From an uncultured Corynebacterium sp. (GTDB lineage: Bacteria; Actinomycetota; Actinomycetes; Mycobacteriales; Mycobacteriaceae): DNA of 8,838 nucleotides. Numbering within the stretch: the stretch's first letter is position 1; each line of letters starts with the position of its first letter. The notes beneath the pieces are model-generated. The model was not told the DNA's origin. It was given only the letters and a program-made list of their open reading frames with translations, and did not search any database. The position numbers and the translations under genes are program-made. Shown here piece by piece: positions 1 through 6,361 of this stretch. The stretch spans positions 1-8,838 of the forward strand of contig NZ_CALUAK010000105.1 in the NCBI RefSeq assembly GCF_943914015.1, written 5' to 3'.

Positions 1-91
1 GTTCGGGGTAGTCGGGGGTGGTGACGTCCAGGCCGGTGAGTCTCTTCAATTCTGCGGCTTTAGCCGCGTTGTGGCTGGCAAGGAGGATCAC
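1..91 (-). CDS. rdgB: RdgB/HAM1 non-canonical purine NTP pyrophosphatase, N-terminal fragment
   Basis: Only the first 30 codons lie in the window; the gene continues past position 1. The translation opens MILLASHNAAKAAELKRL, which carries the family's N-terminal SHNxxK nucleotide-binding signature (S6, H7, N8, K11). The family hydrolyses dITP, XTP and ITP to monophosphates and so keeps deaminated purines out of DNA and RNA. The start is a GTG at 91-89 that shares GTGA with the stop of rph, and a GAGG lies seven bases upstream. The arrangement rph then rdgB is common in actinobacteria and many other bacteria, which supports the call despite the short fragment. The rest of the protein, including its catalytic residues, cannot be judged here. 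Confidence 0.9.
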   Translation of the reverse strand, partial: MILLASHNAAKAAELKRLTGLDVTTPDYPE

Positions 92-801
92 GCGAGGGCC
101 TCTTTTTGCTTTTCGACGAGCTCCCGGCAGCCCTTTTCGCCCAGGTCCAGGAGGGTTCCCAGCTGGTCGCGACTGAAGTCGCCGTGCTCGCCGGTGCCCT
201 GGATCTCTACGAAGGAGCCGTTTTCCTTCATGATGATGTTCATGTCTACCTCGGCGCGGGAGTCCTCCTCGTACGGGAGATCAAGGCACGGGTGGCCGTC
301 GATAAGCCCAACGGAGATAGCGGCGACGGGTGGGAGGAGCGCATCGGTCTTGTTGATGGACGCAAGAGCGTCGGCGAGGGCGACATAGGCGCCGGTGATC
401 GACGCTGTGCGGGTGCCACCGTCGGCCTGGAGGACATCGCAGTCGAGCGCGATGGTGTACTCCCCCAGCTTGGTCAGATCGATGGCTGCGCGCAGCGACC
501 GGCCGACGAGCCGGGAAATCTCCTGCGTGCGGCCCTTGACCTTGCCCTTCACAGACTCGCGCGGGTTGCGCTCGTTGGTGGCGGCAGGAAGCATGGCGTA
601 CTCGGCGGTGAGCCAGCCCTCGCCCGAATCCTTCTTGAAGCGGGGAACCCCCTCCTGCACGCTCGCGGTACACATGACGCGGGTGCGTCCGAACTCCACC
701 AGCACAGAACCTGCCGGGTTGGTGGTGAAATTGCGGGTAATTGTTACTTCTCGAAGCTCATCAGTTGCGCGGCCATCCGCGCGGGTAAACGTTTCACTCA
801 T
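88..801 (-). CDS. rph: Ribonuclease PH (tRNA 3'-end phosphorolytic exonuclease)
   Basis: A 237-residue protein of full family length. RNase PH trims tRNA precursor 3' ends by phosphorolysis, releasing nucleoside diphosphates, and works as a hexameric ring in the cytoplasm. Visible signatures are GRSLRAAIDL (about 101-109), DCDVLQADGGTRTASITGA (about 120-138), whose GGTR (128-131) matches the phosphate-binding site, and LPYEEDSRAEVDMN (175-188), with D180 and D186 at the positions of the catalytic acidic pair. The ATG start at 801-799 overlaps the stop of the upstream metallo-beta-lactamase gene as ATGA, with GGAG only two bases before it, so translational coupling is likely. The stop overlaps the rdgB start. 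All key residues are present and nothing looks degraded. Confidence 0.97.
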   Translation of the reverse strand: MSETFTRADGRATDELREVTITRNFTTNPAGSVLVEFGRTRVMCTASVQEGVPRFKKDSGEGWLTAEYAMLPAATNERNPRESVKGKVKGRTQEISRLVGRSLRAAIDLTKLGEYTIALDCDVLQADGGTRTASITGAYVALADALASINKTDALLPPVAAISVGLIDGHPCLDLPYEEDSRAEVDMNIIMKENGSFVEIQGTGEHGDFSRDQLGTLLDLGEKGCRELVEKQKEALA

Positions 802-1565
802 AGCTCCAAGCTTAACCCGGGATGCGCGACGAGCACCTCCCCGGGGAACTCCGCCTTCGCGGCGCTCACCGCGCCCTCGCTGTCACCCCACGGCGGAATA
901 TGGGTGATAAGCAGCTTCTTCGCCCCCGCCCGGCGCGCAATATCGCCGGCTTCCCCACCGGACATGTGCATGTCCGCAGGCTGCCCGGAGCTGGATGCGC
1001 CCCACGTGGCCTCGCAGATGAAAAGGTCTGCGTCGCGGGCGCACTCGACAAGGTCATCCGTGGCAGACGAATCGCCCGAGTAAGCAAGGACGGTGCCCGA
1101 GTGGCGGTGCGTGAGGCGCAGCGCATAGGCATCAATGGGGTGGATAGCGTGGAACGGTTCGACGGTGAACCCCTCGACGATCTCCTTCTTGCCCACCTGC
1201 CACGGCCCGAAGGCGAAGGTATCGGTGATGTCATCGATGCCGTTGGGGTCGTCGGAGATAAGCCGCCCCATGCGCTCCGGGGTCTCCGGCGGGCCGAACA
1301 GGAGGTGGCGTCCCTCGGCCTTCTGCGTGGGGTGGAACCTGCGCCACACCATGAGGCTGGGGAAATCGGCGCAGTGATCCGAGTGCAGGTGGCTAAACAG
1401 GACGTGCGCCTCCGCGGGGTTGATGCGGCGCTCGATCTCCGCCATCACGCCGGAGCCCACGTCCATGACGATGGCCGGGCGCTCCCCGTCCTGGAGAAGA
1501 TAGCCAGAAGACGGACCAACCGCGCTACCCACGGAACCAGTACACCCAAGGATCGTCAGCTTCAT
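798..1565 (-). CDS. Metallo-beta-lactamase-fold hydrolase, Rv1339-type cyclic nucleotide phosphodiesterase candidate
   Basis: A 255-residue cytoplasmic protein with no signal peptide. It has a full two-metal site: H59-L-H61-S-D63-H64, a further His at 142 (HPIDAYALRL context), the bridging D165 in YSGDSS, H200 in HMSGGEAG and H222 in THIPPW. The set resembles RNase Z and class II cyclic-nucleotide phosphodiesterases. Its place between murI and rph matches M. tuberculosis Rv1339, reported as an atypical cAMP phosphodiesterase; that activity is inferred from homology and synteny, not shown here. tRNA 3' endonuclease (RNase Z) is the main alternative, though the protein is short and lacks an evident exosite arm. 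It lies 17 bases after murI, has no convincing Shine-Dalgarno sequence at its ATG, and overlaps rph by 4 bases. Confidence 0.88.
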   Translation of the reverse strand: MKLTILGCTGSVGSAVGPSSGYLLQDGERPAIVMDVGSGVMAEIERRINPAEAHVLFSHLHSDHCADFPSLMVWRRFHPTQKAEGRHLLFGPPETPERMGRLISDDPNGIDDITDTFAFGPWQVGKKEIVEGFTVEPFHAIHPIDAYALRLTHRHSGTVLAYSGDSSATDDLVECARDADLFICEATWGASSSGQPADMHMSGGEAGDIARRAGAKKLLITHIPPWGDSEGAVSAAKAEFPGEVLVAHPGLSLEL

Positions 1566-1582
1566 GGCGCTTAGTCTACCCG

Positions 1583-2368
1583 TTACATCTCAAACCAGTT
1601 GATGCCGGTGTCCACGAACCGACTGGCTAATTGTGCGAAAAGGCGGGGATCACCTGTGGTTTCGTACCTGCGCTCGGGCTCCATATTTTCTGGCGCAAGT
1701 GTGTCTTCCTCCATGAGCAGGCGCACCACGGCCTTGGCAGTTTCCTCCGAGGAGCTGACGAGCGTGACGTGGTCGCCGATGGCCAGCTGGATGACACCGG
1801 ACAGCAGGGGGTAGTGGGTGCAGCCGAGCACGCACGTGTCCACACCGGCGGCCTGCAGGGGCGACACGTACGCCTGGGCGACACCGAGGATCTGGCGACC
1901 GGTGGTGATGCCGCGCTCGACGAAATCGACAAACCGGGGGGCTGCGGCCGCGTAGCACGTGATGCCCTCGTGGCTTTCCATCTGCCGTTGGTACTCCCCC
2001 GAACGGATGGTGCCCACGGTGCCGAGGACCGCGACCTTGCCGTTTTTGGTGACCTGCACGGCGCGCCGGACGGCGGGTTCGATGACGCCGAGGACAGGAA
2101 CGTCGTAGAGGTTGCGGGCCTCCTCCAGGAACACGCTCGTCGCCGTGTTGCAGGCAATGACGAGTAGCTTGATGTCCCGGGCAACGAGCTGGTCTGCTAC
2201 CTCCTTGCTCAGCGCCTGCACCTCGTCGGCTGTCTTAGGGCCGTACGGGGCGTGGGCGGTGTCTCCCAGATAGTGGATGGATTCGTGGGGCAGCTGGTCA
2301 GAGATCGCCCGGGCGACGGTGAGCCCGCCGACGCCAGAATCGAAGACGCCGATGGGACGGGGATCCAT
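1583..2368 (-). CDS. murI: Glutamate racemase
   Basis: A 261-residue enzyme that interconverts L- and D-glutamate to supply D-Glu for peptidoglycan stem peptides in the cytoplasm. Two-lobed family signatures are complete: GVFDSGVGGLTV (7-18) with D10 and S11, GDTAHAPYG (35-43), the first catalytic cysteine C73 in CNTATS, GTVGTIRSG (116-124), and the second catalytic cysteine C183 in GCTHYPLL (182-189). The ATG at 2368-2366 overlaps the stop of the upstream serine hydrolase by one base (TGATG), and GGAGG sits eight bases upstream. In mycobacteria murI directly follows the rhomboid gene; here two exported serine hydrolase genes lie between them and feed into murI with almost no gap. Confidence 0.98.
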   Translation of the reverse strand: MDPRPIGVFDSGVGGLTVARAISDQLPHESIHYLGDTAHAPYGPKTADEVQALSKEVADQLVARDIKLLVIACNTATSVFLEEARNLYDVPVLGVIEPAVRRAVQVTKNGKVAVLGTVGTIRSGEYQRQMESHEGITCYAAAAPRFVDFVERGITTGRQILGVAQAYVSPLQAAGVDTCVLGCTHYPLLSGVIQLAIGDHVTLVSSSEETAKAVVRLLMEEDTLAPENMEPERRYETTGDPRLFAQLASRFVDTGINWFEM

Positions 2369-3270
2369 CAGATGAACCTCCGCAGCTGGTCGTTGATTTG
2401 GTCAATGATCCCGTTCACCCAGGCGTCGACTGGCGCTGCGCCGGGAATCGGGATGTGAATGTGCGGGATCGGGCCGGCCGGTACCGTCTGCGCAGGCTGC
2501 GTCGGCGCCGCCTGTGGTGGGGCGACGGGGCCGGAGCATGTCAGGGGCTCCGATGCATCGAGCAGCGGGCGAAGTTTCTCCGCGGCACGGGTGGCGGCGT
2601 CGGAGGCGCGGTTGAAGTTGTTATCCGGGCTGCGCACGGCGACAGACGCGCCAACCCATCCATCCCCCACCGGGAGGATAGCACCCTGGCGCAGGGAGTA
2701 TCCGTTCTCCGGCAGCCAGCCGCCCTTGATTTTCGCACCGGGGATGTTGCCGAAAGCCCAGCGCTGGTAGCCAACGACATTGCCCATCATGGCCTCCACC
2801 TCGGGGCCCTTGTCCACGCAGGGGATGGCAGCGAAGAACGCGGCCTGGTCAGCGATGGTCCACGAGGGCATCGCCCACCAGCCGGGGTTGACAGTGCTGG
2901 AGCCGGCGTCGCGAAGCACCTGGTTGACTTTGCCCGTTGCCTGCCAACCACCAAGGGCGGACCAGAGCCGGTCGGCGGCCTCGTTGTCGGAGGCGGTGAT
3001 GGCTGCGGTGGCATCGCCCGCAAGGGCTGGCGACTGGCGCAGGGCGGCGATGGCCAGCGGTACCTTGCCGGTGGAATAGGCGGGGAAATCGGTGATGGTA
3101 CCCGCGGACCGGGTGCCCGAAGCGTCGTGAAGCGCAATGCCAACGGGGACACCTGTCTCGGCGGTGACCTCTGCGGCGATCCGATCGAGGTCAGACTGAG
3201 CAACGGAGGCCCCGGCGGTGGAGGGCACGGAGGCGGCCGCGCAGACGAGAGCTACCAGAAACTTTTTCAC
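2368..3270 (-). CDS. SH1: secreted beta-lactamase-fold serine hydrolase with proline-rich C-terminal tail
   Basis: About 300 residues from a GTG at 3270 (start MKKFLVALV). A GTG six bases earlier (3276) is possible, but AGG lies nine bases before 3270, which favours the shorter form. A Sec signal peptide spans roughly 1-21 (AxA site near AGA/S). The body has the active-serine motif S66-T-G-K69, S94-D95-N96 and K182-G-G-W, in the order seen in class A beta-lactamases and penicillin-binding proteins. No Glu equivalent to class A E166 is obvious, so true beta-lactam hydrolysis is doubtful. C151 and C245 align with a cysteine pair in SH2 and may form a disulfide. Residues 246-280 are proline-rich (contains IPHIHIPIPG) and 281-300 could form an amphipathic helix; neither paralogue has this tail. 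It starts just after SH2 and overlaps murI by one base. Substrate unknown; peptidoglycan is plausible from context. Confidence 0.85.
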   Translation of the reverse strand: MKKFLVALVCAAASVPSTAGASVAQSDLDRIAAEVTAETGVPVGIALHDASGTRSAGTITDFPAYSTGKVPLAIAALRQSPALAGDATAAITASDNEAADRLWSALGGWQATGKVNQVLRDAGSSTVNPGWWAMPSWTIADQAAFFAAIPCVDKGPEVEAMMGNVVGYQRWAFGNIPGAKIKGGWLPENGYSLRQGAILPVGDGWVGASVAVRSPDNNFNRASDAATRAAEKLRPLLDASEPLTCSGPVAPPQAAPTQPAQTVPAGPIPHIHIPIPGAAPVDAWVNGIIDQINDQLRRFI

Positions 3271-3280
3271 GTACACCAGC

Positions 3281-4141
3281 CTACGGCGTAAAGCTGAGAG
3301 CGCAGGTGCGACCCTCCGTCTGCTTTACATACGGGCGCATTGCCTTCGCCGCCCGGGTGAGGGCATCCTCGGCATCCTCCCGGTAGGCCTCGGACTCCAC
3401 GTTCGCGGCCAGAACGATGGTGATGTCTCCCCCATCTTTGGCCGGCACGATACCCATCTGCCGGGCCTGGTAGGTGCCATCATCGTCGGGGCCCCAGCCA
3501 CCCTTGAAATCGGCATCACGGAACTGACCCAGGCCCCAGCGCTGCTCGTCGATGACATCGCCCATGTAGTCAAGGACAACGTCGGCGTTGTCCAGGCAGC
3601 GCAGGTTGGACATGAACCGGGCCTGGTGGTGCAGGCTCCACTGAGTGGCGCCGTACGGCTCGTCGGGGGCAACCTTCACTTTCGTCGAGGTATCGCCCGT
3701 GGCCGCCAGTATGTCCTCCACCGCTTCGGCGCGCGCCTCCGGGGTGCTGCCCAGGGTCTTCCACAGCGTCCACGCTGTGTCGTTATCGGACCACCTCAGC
3801 GTCGCCTCCACGAGGTCGCTGTCCGCCAGATCGGGGTTCGCATCTACTGCTGCGACAACGATCGGCACCTTGATGGTGGACCAGGCGTTGGTGGTGGTGA
3901 GGGTGCCCGCCTTGTACGTGCCCGTGCCGTCGATGACGACGACACCGAAATCACCGCTGAAGCCATCCTCCATGGCGGCCTCCGCCGCGACGTCCGCAAC
4001 CGTAGGATGGACCTCCGCAGCCGGTGCGGGTGCCACCGCGTTGCTCTGCGTCGTGGCGTTGTTGCAGGCTACAAGCCCTGTGGCCAGGGCGGCGGTGGCG
4101 CACAGCGAAAACAGCGCGCGCCCAGGAGCCTTCAGGATCAT
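3281..4141 (-). CDS. SH2: lipoprotein serine hydrolase of the same beta-lactamase-fold family
   Basis: A 286-residue predicted lipoprotein. The chosen ATG at 4141-4139 overlaps the stop of the rhomboid gene as ATGA; a longer reading from 4198 would spoil the signal peptide. A hydrophobic segment ends in the lipobox L23-V-A-C26, so the mature protein should be anchored to the outer face of the membrane by C26. Motifs: S88-T-I-K91, S118-D119-N120, QWSLHHQARF (167-176), K213-G-G-W and RQMGIVP. C182 and C280 match the cysteine pair of SH1. E161 lies in the region of the class A omega loop, but it is not conserved in SH1 or SH3. The gene ends TAG at 3281, ten bases before SH1. Probably acts on cell-wall material or as a penicilloyl-binding protein; the function is unproven. 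Confidence 0.85.
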   Translation of the reverse strand: MILKAPGRALFSLCATAALATGLVACNNATTQSNAVAPAPAAEVHPTVADVAAEAAMEDGFSGDFGVVVIDGTGTYKAGTLTTTNAWSTIKVPIVVAAVDANPDLADSDLVEATLRWSDNDTAWTLWKTLGSTPEARAEAVEDILAATGDTSTKVKVAPDEPYGATQWSLHHQARFMSNLRCLDNADVVLDYMGDVIDEQRWGLGQFRDADFKGGWGPDDDGTYQARQMGIVPAKDGGDITIVLAANVESEAYREDAEDALTRAAKAMRPYVKQTEGRTCALSFTP

Positions 4142-4860
4142 GCTCCGCGAACCCCCTGCGGGCGGATCGGATCGTCGGAGGTGAGGAAAATTCCACACAG
4201 GATCCCCGCGAGTGCCCCGAAGAGGTGCCCCTGCCAGCTCACCGACGGATCGGTGGGGAGCACGCCCCAGATGAGACCGGAGTACGTGAAGGCGAGGGCC
4301 ACGCCGAGGACAATTTGCCCCAGGGACTTGTTAAAGATGCCGCGCACAATGAGGTAGGCAAGCCAGCCGTAGATGATGCCCGAGGCGCCGATGTGGTTGG
4401 TGCCGATACCGCCGAATACCCACGTGCCGAACCCGCCGACCACCGTGCAGATAAGCGTGACCTCCCAGAACACCCGCCTTCCGGAGCAGCCGACGAGGAA
4501 GGCGAACACAGCGCCCGCCATCGTGTTGGAGATGATGTGCGACAGGTTCGCATGCAGGAGAGGCGAGGTAAGAATAAACGGCAGCGACGACGGATCCAGC
4601 GGGTGGATGCCGAAATTCGCCAGCCAGCCTCCCGTGAGGTAGGTGACGATGAAGACGGCCCAGATGACGATGACGAAGCCGGTGGCGATGCGCAGGCCGA
4701 CCTTGATCCCGCCGCGTCGGCGCGGGGTCTGCGGTACGGGCGCGGGTGGCTGGCCGAACTGGCCCGTGCCACTGAAACCCGGGGTGCGGTACCCAGGGCG
4801 CGGGTTCTGCGAGGGCGGGAAATTATTCACCTGTACACGCCGTCCTTTACCACGAGACAT
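4138..4860 (-). CDS. Rhomboid-family intramembrane serine protease
   Basis: About 240 residues. A basic, proline-rich cytoplasmic N-terminus (1-55) precedes roughly six membrane segments. The rhomboid catalytic set is visible: HxxxxHxxxN (H103, H108, N112 in HANLSHIISN), the nucleophile S160 in GASGIIYG, and the partner H212 in WQGHLFG. Such enzymes cleave membrane-spanning helices of other proteins; the substrate here is unknown. The gene corresponds to Rv1337 in order and sequence style. The start is uncertain: ATG 4860 has only an adjacent GATGG, while an in-frame GTG at 4830 (starting VNNFPPSQ) lies twelve bases after AGGA. It is preceded by the only real gap in the operon and overlaps SH2 by four bases. 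Confidence 0.93.
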   Translation of the reverse strand: MSRGKGRRVQVNNFPPSQNPRPGYRTPGFSGTGQFGQPPAPVPQTPRRRGGIKVGLRIATGFVIVIWAVFIVTYLTGGWLANFGIHPLDPSSLPFILTSPLLHANLSHIISNTMAGAVFAFLVGCSGRRVFWEVTLICTVVGGFGTWVFGGIGTNHIGASGIIYGWLAYLIVRGIFNKSLGQIVLGVALAFTYSGLIWGVLPTDPSVSWQGHLFGALAGILCGIFLTSDDPIRPQGVRGA

Positions 4861-4913
4861 CCATCAAAACTGTCGCCTAAACGATAGCGCATTATTCACA
4901 AAACGAGGTACCG
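4861..4913 (-). promoter_or_regulatory. Intercistronic gap with weak candidate internal promoter
   Basis: These 53 bases are the only clearly non-coding gap inside the minus-strand run. They are AT-richer than their surroundings and hold two possible -10 elements on the minus strand, TATCGT (4886-4881) and AATAAT (4896-4891). No good -35 hexamer is present, and no hairpin with a T tract was seen. An internal promoter that lets the rhomboid-to-rdgB part be transcribed separately is possible but weakly supported. Confidence 0.22.
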
Positions 4914-5831
4914 CTACAGGGCGATATCGCGAAATGCCGTCCGCCCGTGCGTGCCCGACGCGTGAACGATCGCGCATTGGATGGCCTTCTGCGTGGCATC
5001 CGCGCTGGCTGCGCATAAGGCAACCATGTCGAGGTTGTGCTCGCCGGGGGTGGCATCGTGGGGATCGGACAGGGCGAAGATCGTGTCGCCGTCGAGAGGC
5101 GAGTGGCTGGGGCGCACGGCGCGAGCCAGCCCGTCGTGGGCGACCATCGCCAGCCGCTTGAGCTGGCCTGGGGCCACGGGCGCGTTCGTTGTCACGCAGC
5201 CGATCGTGGTGTTGAGCTTCGGGCGCGGGGGTGTGAGCGTGGAGAACTTGTCGTAATCCACCTTCAGGTCCGTATCCCACAGGCAGTGCGTCGTGGGGTC
5301 CACCACATCGCCCATCGGGTTGGCGACGATGTAGGCCGTCACCTCGTAGGAACCCGCAGGAACCGTGGCGGTGCCGAAACCGCCGGAGATCCTGCCCGCG
5401 GTGGCCGCCGTGCCTGCGCCGACAGAGCCGACCTCGACGGATGCCGGATCACCGGGGGCGGTAAGGGCAGCGGAAAGGGCGGACTGGCCGTCGACAAGCG
5501 TGGGGCGATGGGAGGAAGAGCCAACAAAAAGATCGAAGATAACCGCAGCCGGAACGATGGGGACGACGGGCCCGCCGTCGATGACGGGGAAACCGATGCC
5601 CCGCTCCTCCAGGCCGAGCATGACGCCGTCGGCGGCAGCGAGACCGAAGGCGGAACCGCCGGACAGGACGATGGCGTGCACCTTCTCGACGGTGTTGTGG
5701 GCCTCCAGGAGATCCGTCTCGCGGGTGCCGGGGCCACCACCGCGAACATCGACGGCTGCCAGGGCACCCTCCGGGCAGGCGATGACCGTACAGCCCGTAT
5801 CGCCCAGCGTGGCATGTCCAACGCGAATCAC
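4914..5831 (-). CDS. P1/DmpA-type (S58) self-cleaving peptidase
   Basis: A 305-residue N-terminal-nucleophile hydrolase related to DmpA aminopeptidase and NylC, and the counterpart of Rv1333 by position. The GTG at 5831-5829 is the best start: it shares GTGA with the stop of the upstream gene and has GGAGG seven bases before it; a longer reading to 5873 would overlap that gene by 46 bases. The protein opens MIRVGHATLGD, as family members do. Further signatures are GGGPGTRETDLL, VLSGGSAFGL and NTTIGCVTTNAP followed by GQLKRLA. Autoproteolysis is expected between N207 and T208, freeing Thr208 as nucleophile of the small chain. The natural substrate is unknown; family members cut beta- or D-peptides or nylon oligomers. 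No signal peptide is visible. Confidence 0.93.
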   Translation of the reverse strand: MIRVGHATLGDTGCTVIACPEGALAAVDVRGGGPGTRETDLLEAHNTVEKVHAIVLSGGSAFGLAAADGVMLGLEERGIGFPVIDGGPVVPIVPAAVIFDLFVGSSSHRPTLVDGQSALSAALTAPGDPASVEVGSVGAGTAATAGRISGGFGTATVPAGSYEVTAYIVANPMGDVVDPTTHCLWDTDLKVDYDKFSTLTPPRPKLNTTIGCVTTNAPVAPGQLKRLAMVAHDGLARAVRPSHSPLDGDTIFALSDPHDATPGEHNLDMVALCAASADATQKAIQCAIVHASGTHGRTAFRDIAL

Positions 5832-6361
5832 AACATCGCCTCCAACAGCGAATCCTGGTGGTACGCCAGCCACTCCACGAGCCGCTGGCGGTCCTCCTCA
5901 CTCGTGCCGTTCATCGGCGCGGAGGAGGCAATATACAAACGAATATCGTTGACGGCGGCCACCCACTGGTTAGCCTCCTCAGGTGTCAGCTGCACCGCGA
6001 CGTTTCCGTCGGGGCCCAACTTCTGTCCAATCACCTGCAGGTTTTCCAGCTTCGCGCGGCAGATGTCGTTTTCCGTCAGGCTGCGCATGAGCGCGTTATC
6101 GCCGTCGAACTCCTCGTCCTCGGCGCGCTGAAAATCAGGCAGCAAGCGGGCGAGACCCGGATCCTTCGGCGGCTCCTTGTGGCCGGAGGTCATCCCCGTC
6201 AGCTCCTCCAACGGATCCTTCGGTGCCGTCTGCGTGCGCTCAATGAGCCGCTCGGCGACAACGGAGGCGAGGTTACCCAGCACCTCCCGCTCCATGAGGC
6301 CAAGCACCGTCTCGTAGTGGGCCGGCCGCATGAACGGCTTCTTCTTCTTCCACGGTTCCAT
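5828..6361 (-). CDS. DUF2017 family protein (Rv1332-like)
   Basis: A 177-residue soluble, mostly helical protein with no signal peptide, membrane segment or known catalytic motif. It begins with a basic stretch (MEPWKKKKPF), has a middle acidic segment (RAEDEEFDGDNALM) and ends with EEDRQRLVEWLAYHQDSLL. Size, sequence style and position directly after clpS fit the actinobacterial DUF2017 family, whose function is not established. The ATG directly follows the clpS TAA (TAAATG), with AGGGGGG a few bases upstream, so it is probably translated together with clpS. Constant linkage to clpS suggests a link to regulated proteolysis, but that is inference. Confidence 0.9.
   Translation of the reverse strand: MEPWKKKKPFMRPAHYETVLGLMEREVLGNLASVVAERLIERTQTAPKDPLEELTGMTSGHKEPPKDPGLARLLPDFQRAEDEEFDGDNALMRSLTENDICRAKLENLQVIGQKLGPDGNVAVQLTPEEANQWVAAVNDIRLYIASSAPMNGTSEEDRQRLVEWLAYHQDSLLEAML

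Noticed and set aside
106..1083. Plus-strand open frame of 325 codons opposite rph and the metallo-beta-lactamase gene
   Set aside because: It spans two confidently assigned antisense genes and has no family signature or ribosome-binding site.
798..1565. Naming the metallo-beta-lactamase-fold gene as RNase Z
   Set aside because: Metal ligands are shared with RNase Z, but the length, the lack of an evident exosite arm and the murI-rph context fit the Rv1339 group better.
2368..4141. Calling SH1 and SH2 class A beta-lactamases (resistance genes)
   Set aside because: The SxxK and SDN motifs fit, but a conserved deacylating Glu is not visible and KTG is replaced by KGG. Resistance cannot be claimed from sequence.
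4142..4198. Upstream extension of SH2 by 19 codons
   Set aside because: It adds a hydrophilic arm (MWNFPHLRRSDPP) before the signal peptide and deepens overlap with the rhomboid gene; the ATGA start at 4141 is better.
3218..4357. Long plus-strand open frame (379 codons) opposite SH2
   Set aside because: It mirrors SH2 and rhomboid coding sequence, has a low-complexity Gly/Arg-rich translation and no recognisable domain. Such frames are expected in high-GC DNA.
5037..6131. Plus-strand open frame of 364 codons opposite the P1 peptidase and DUF2017 genes
   Set aside because: It covers parts of two recognised genes on the other strand and is Gly/Arg-rich without motifs.
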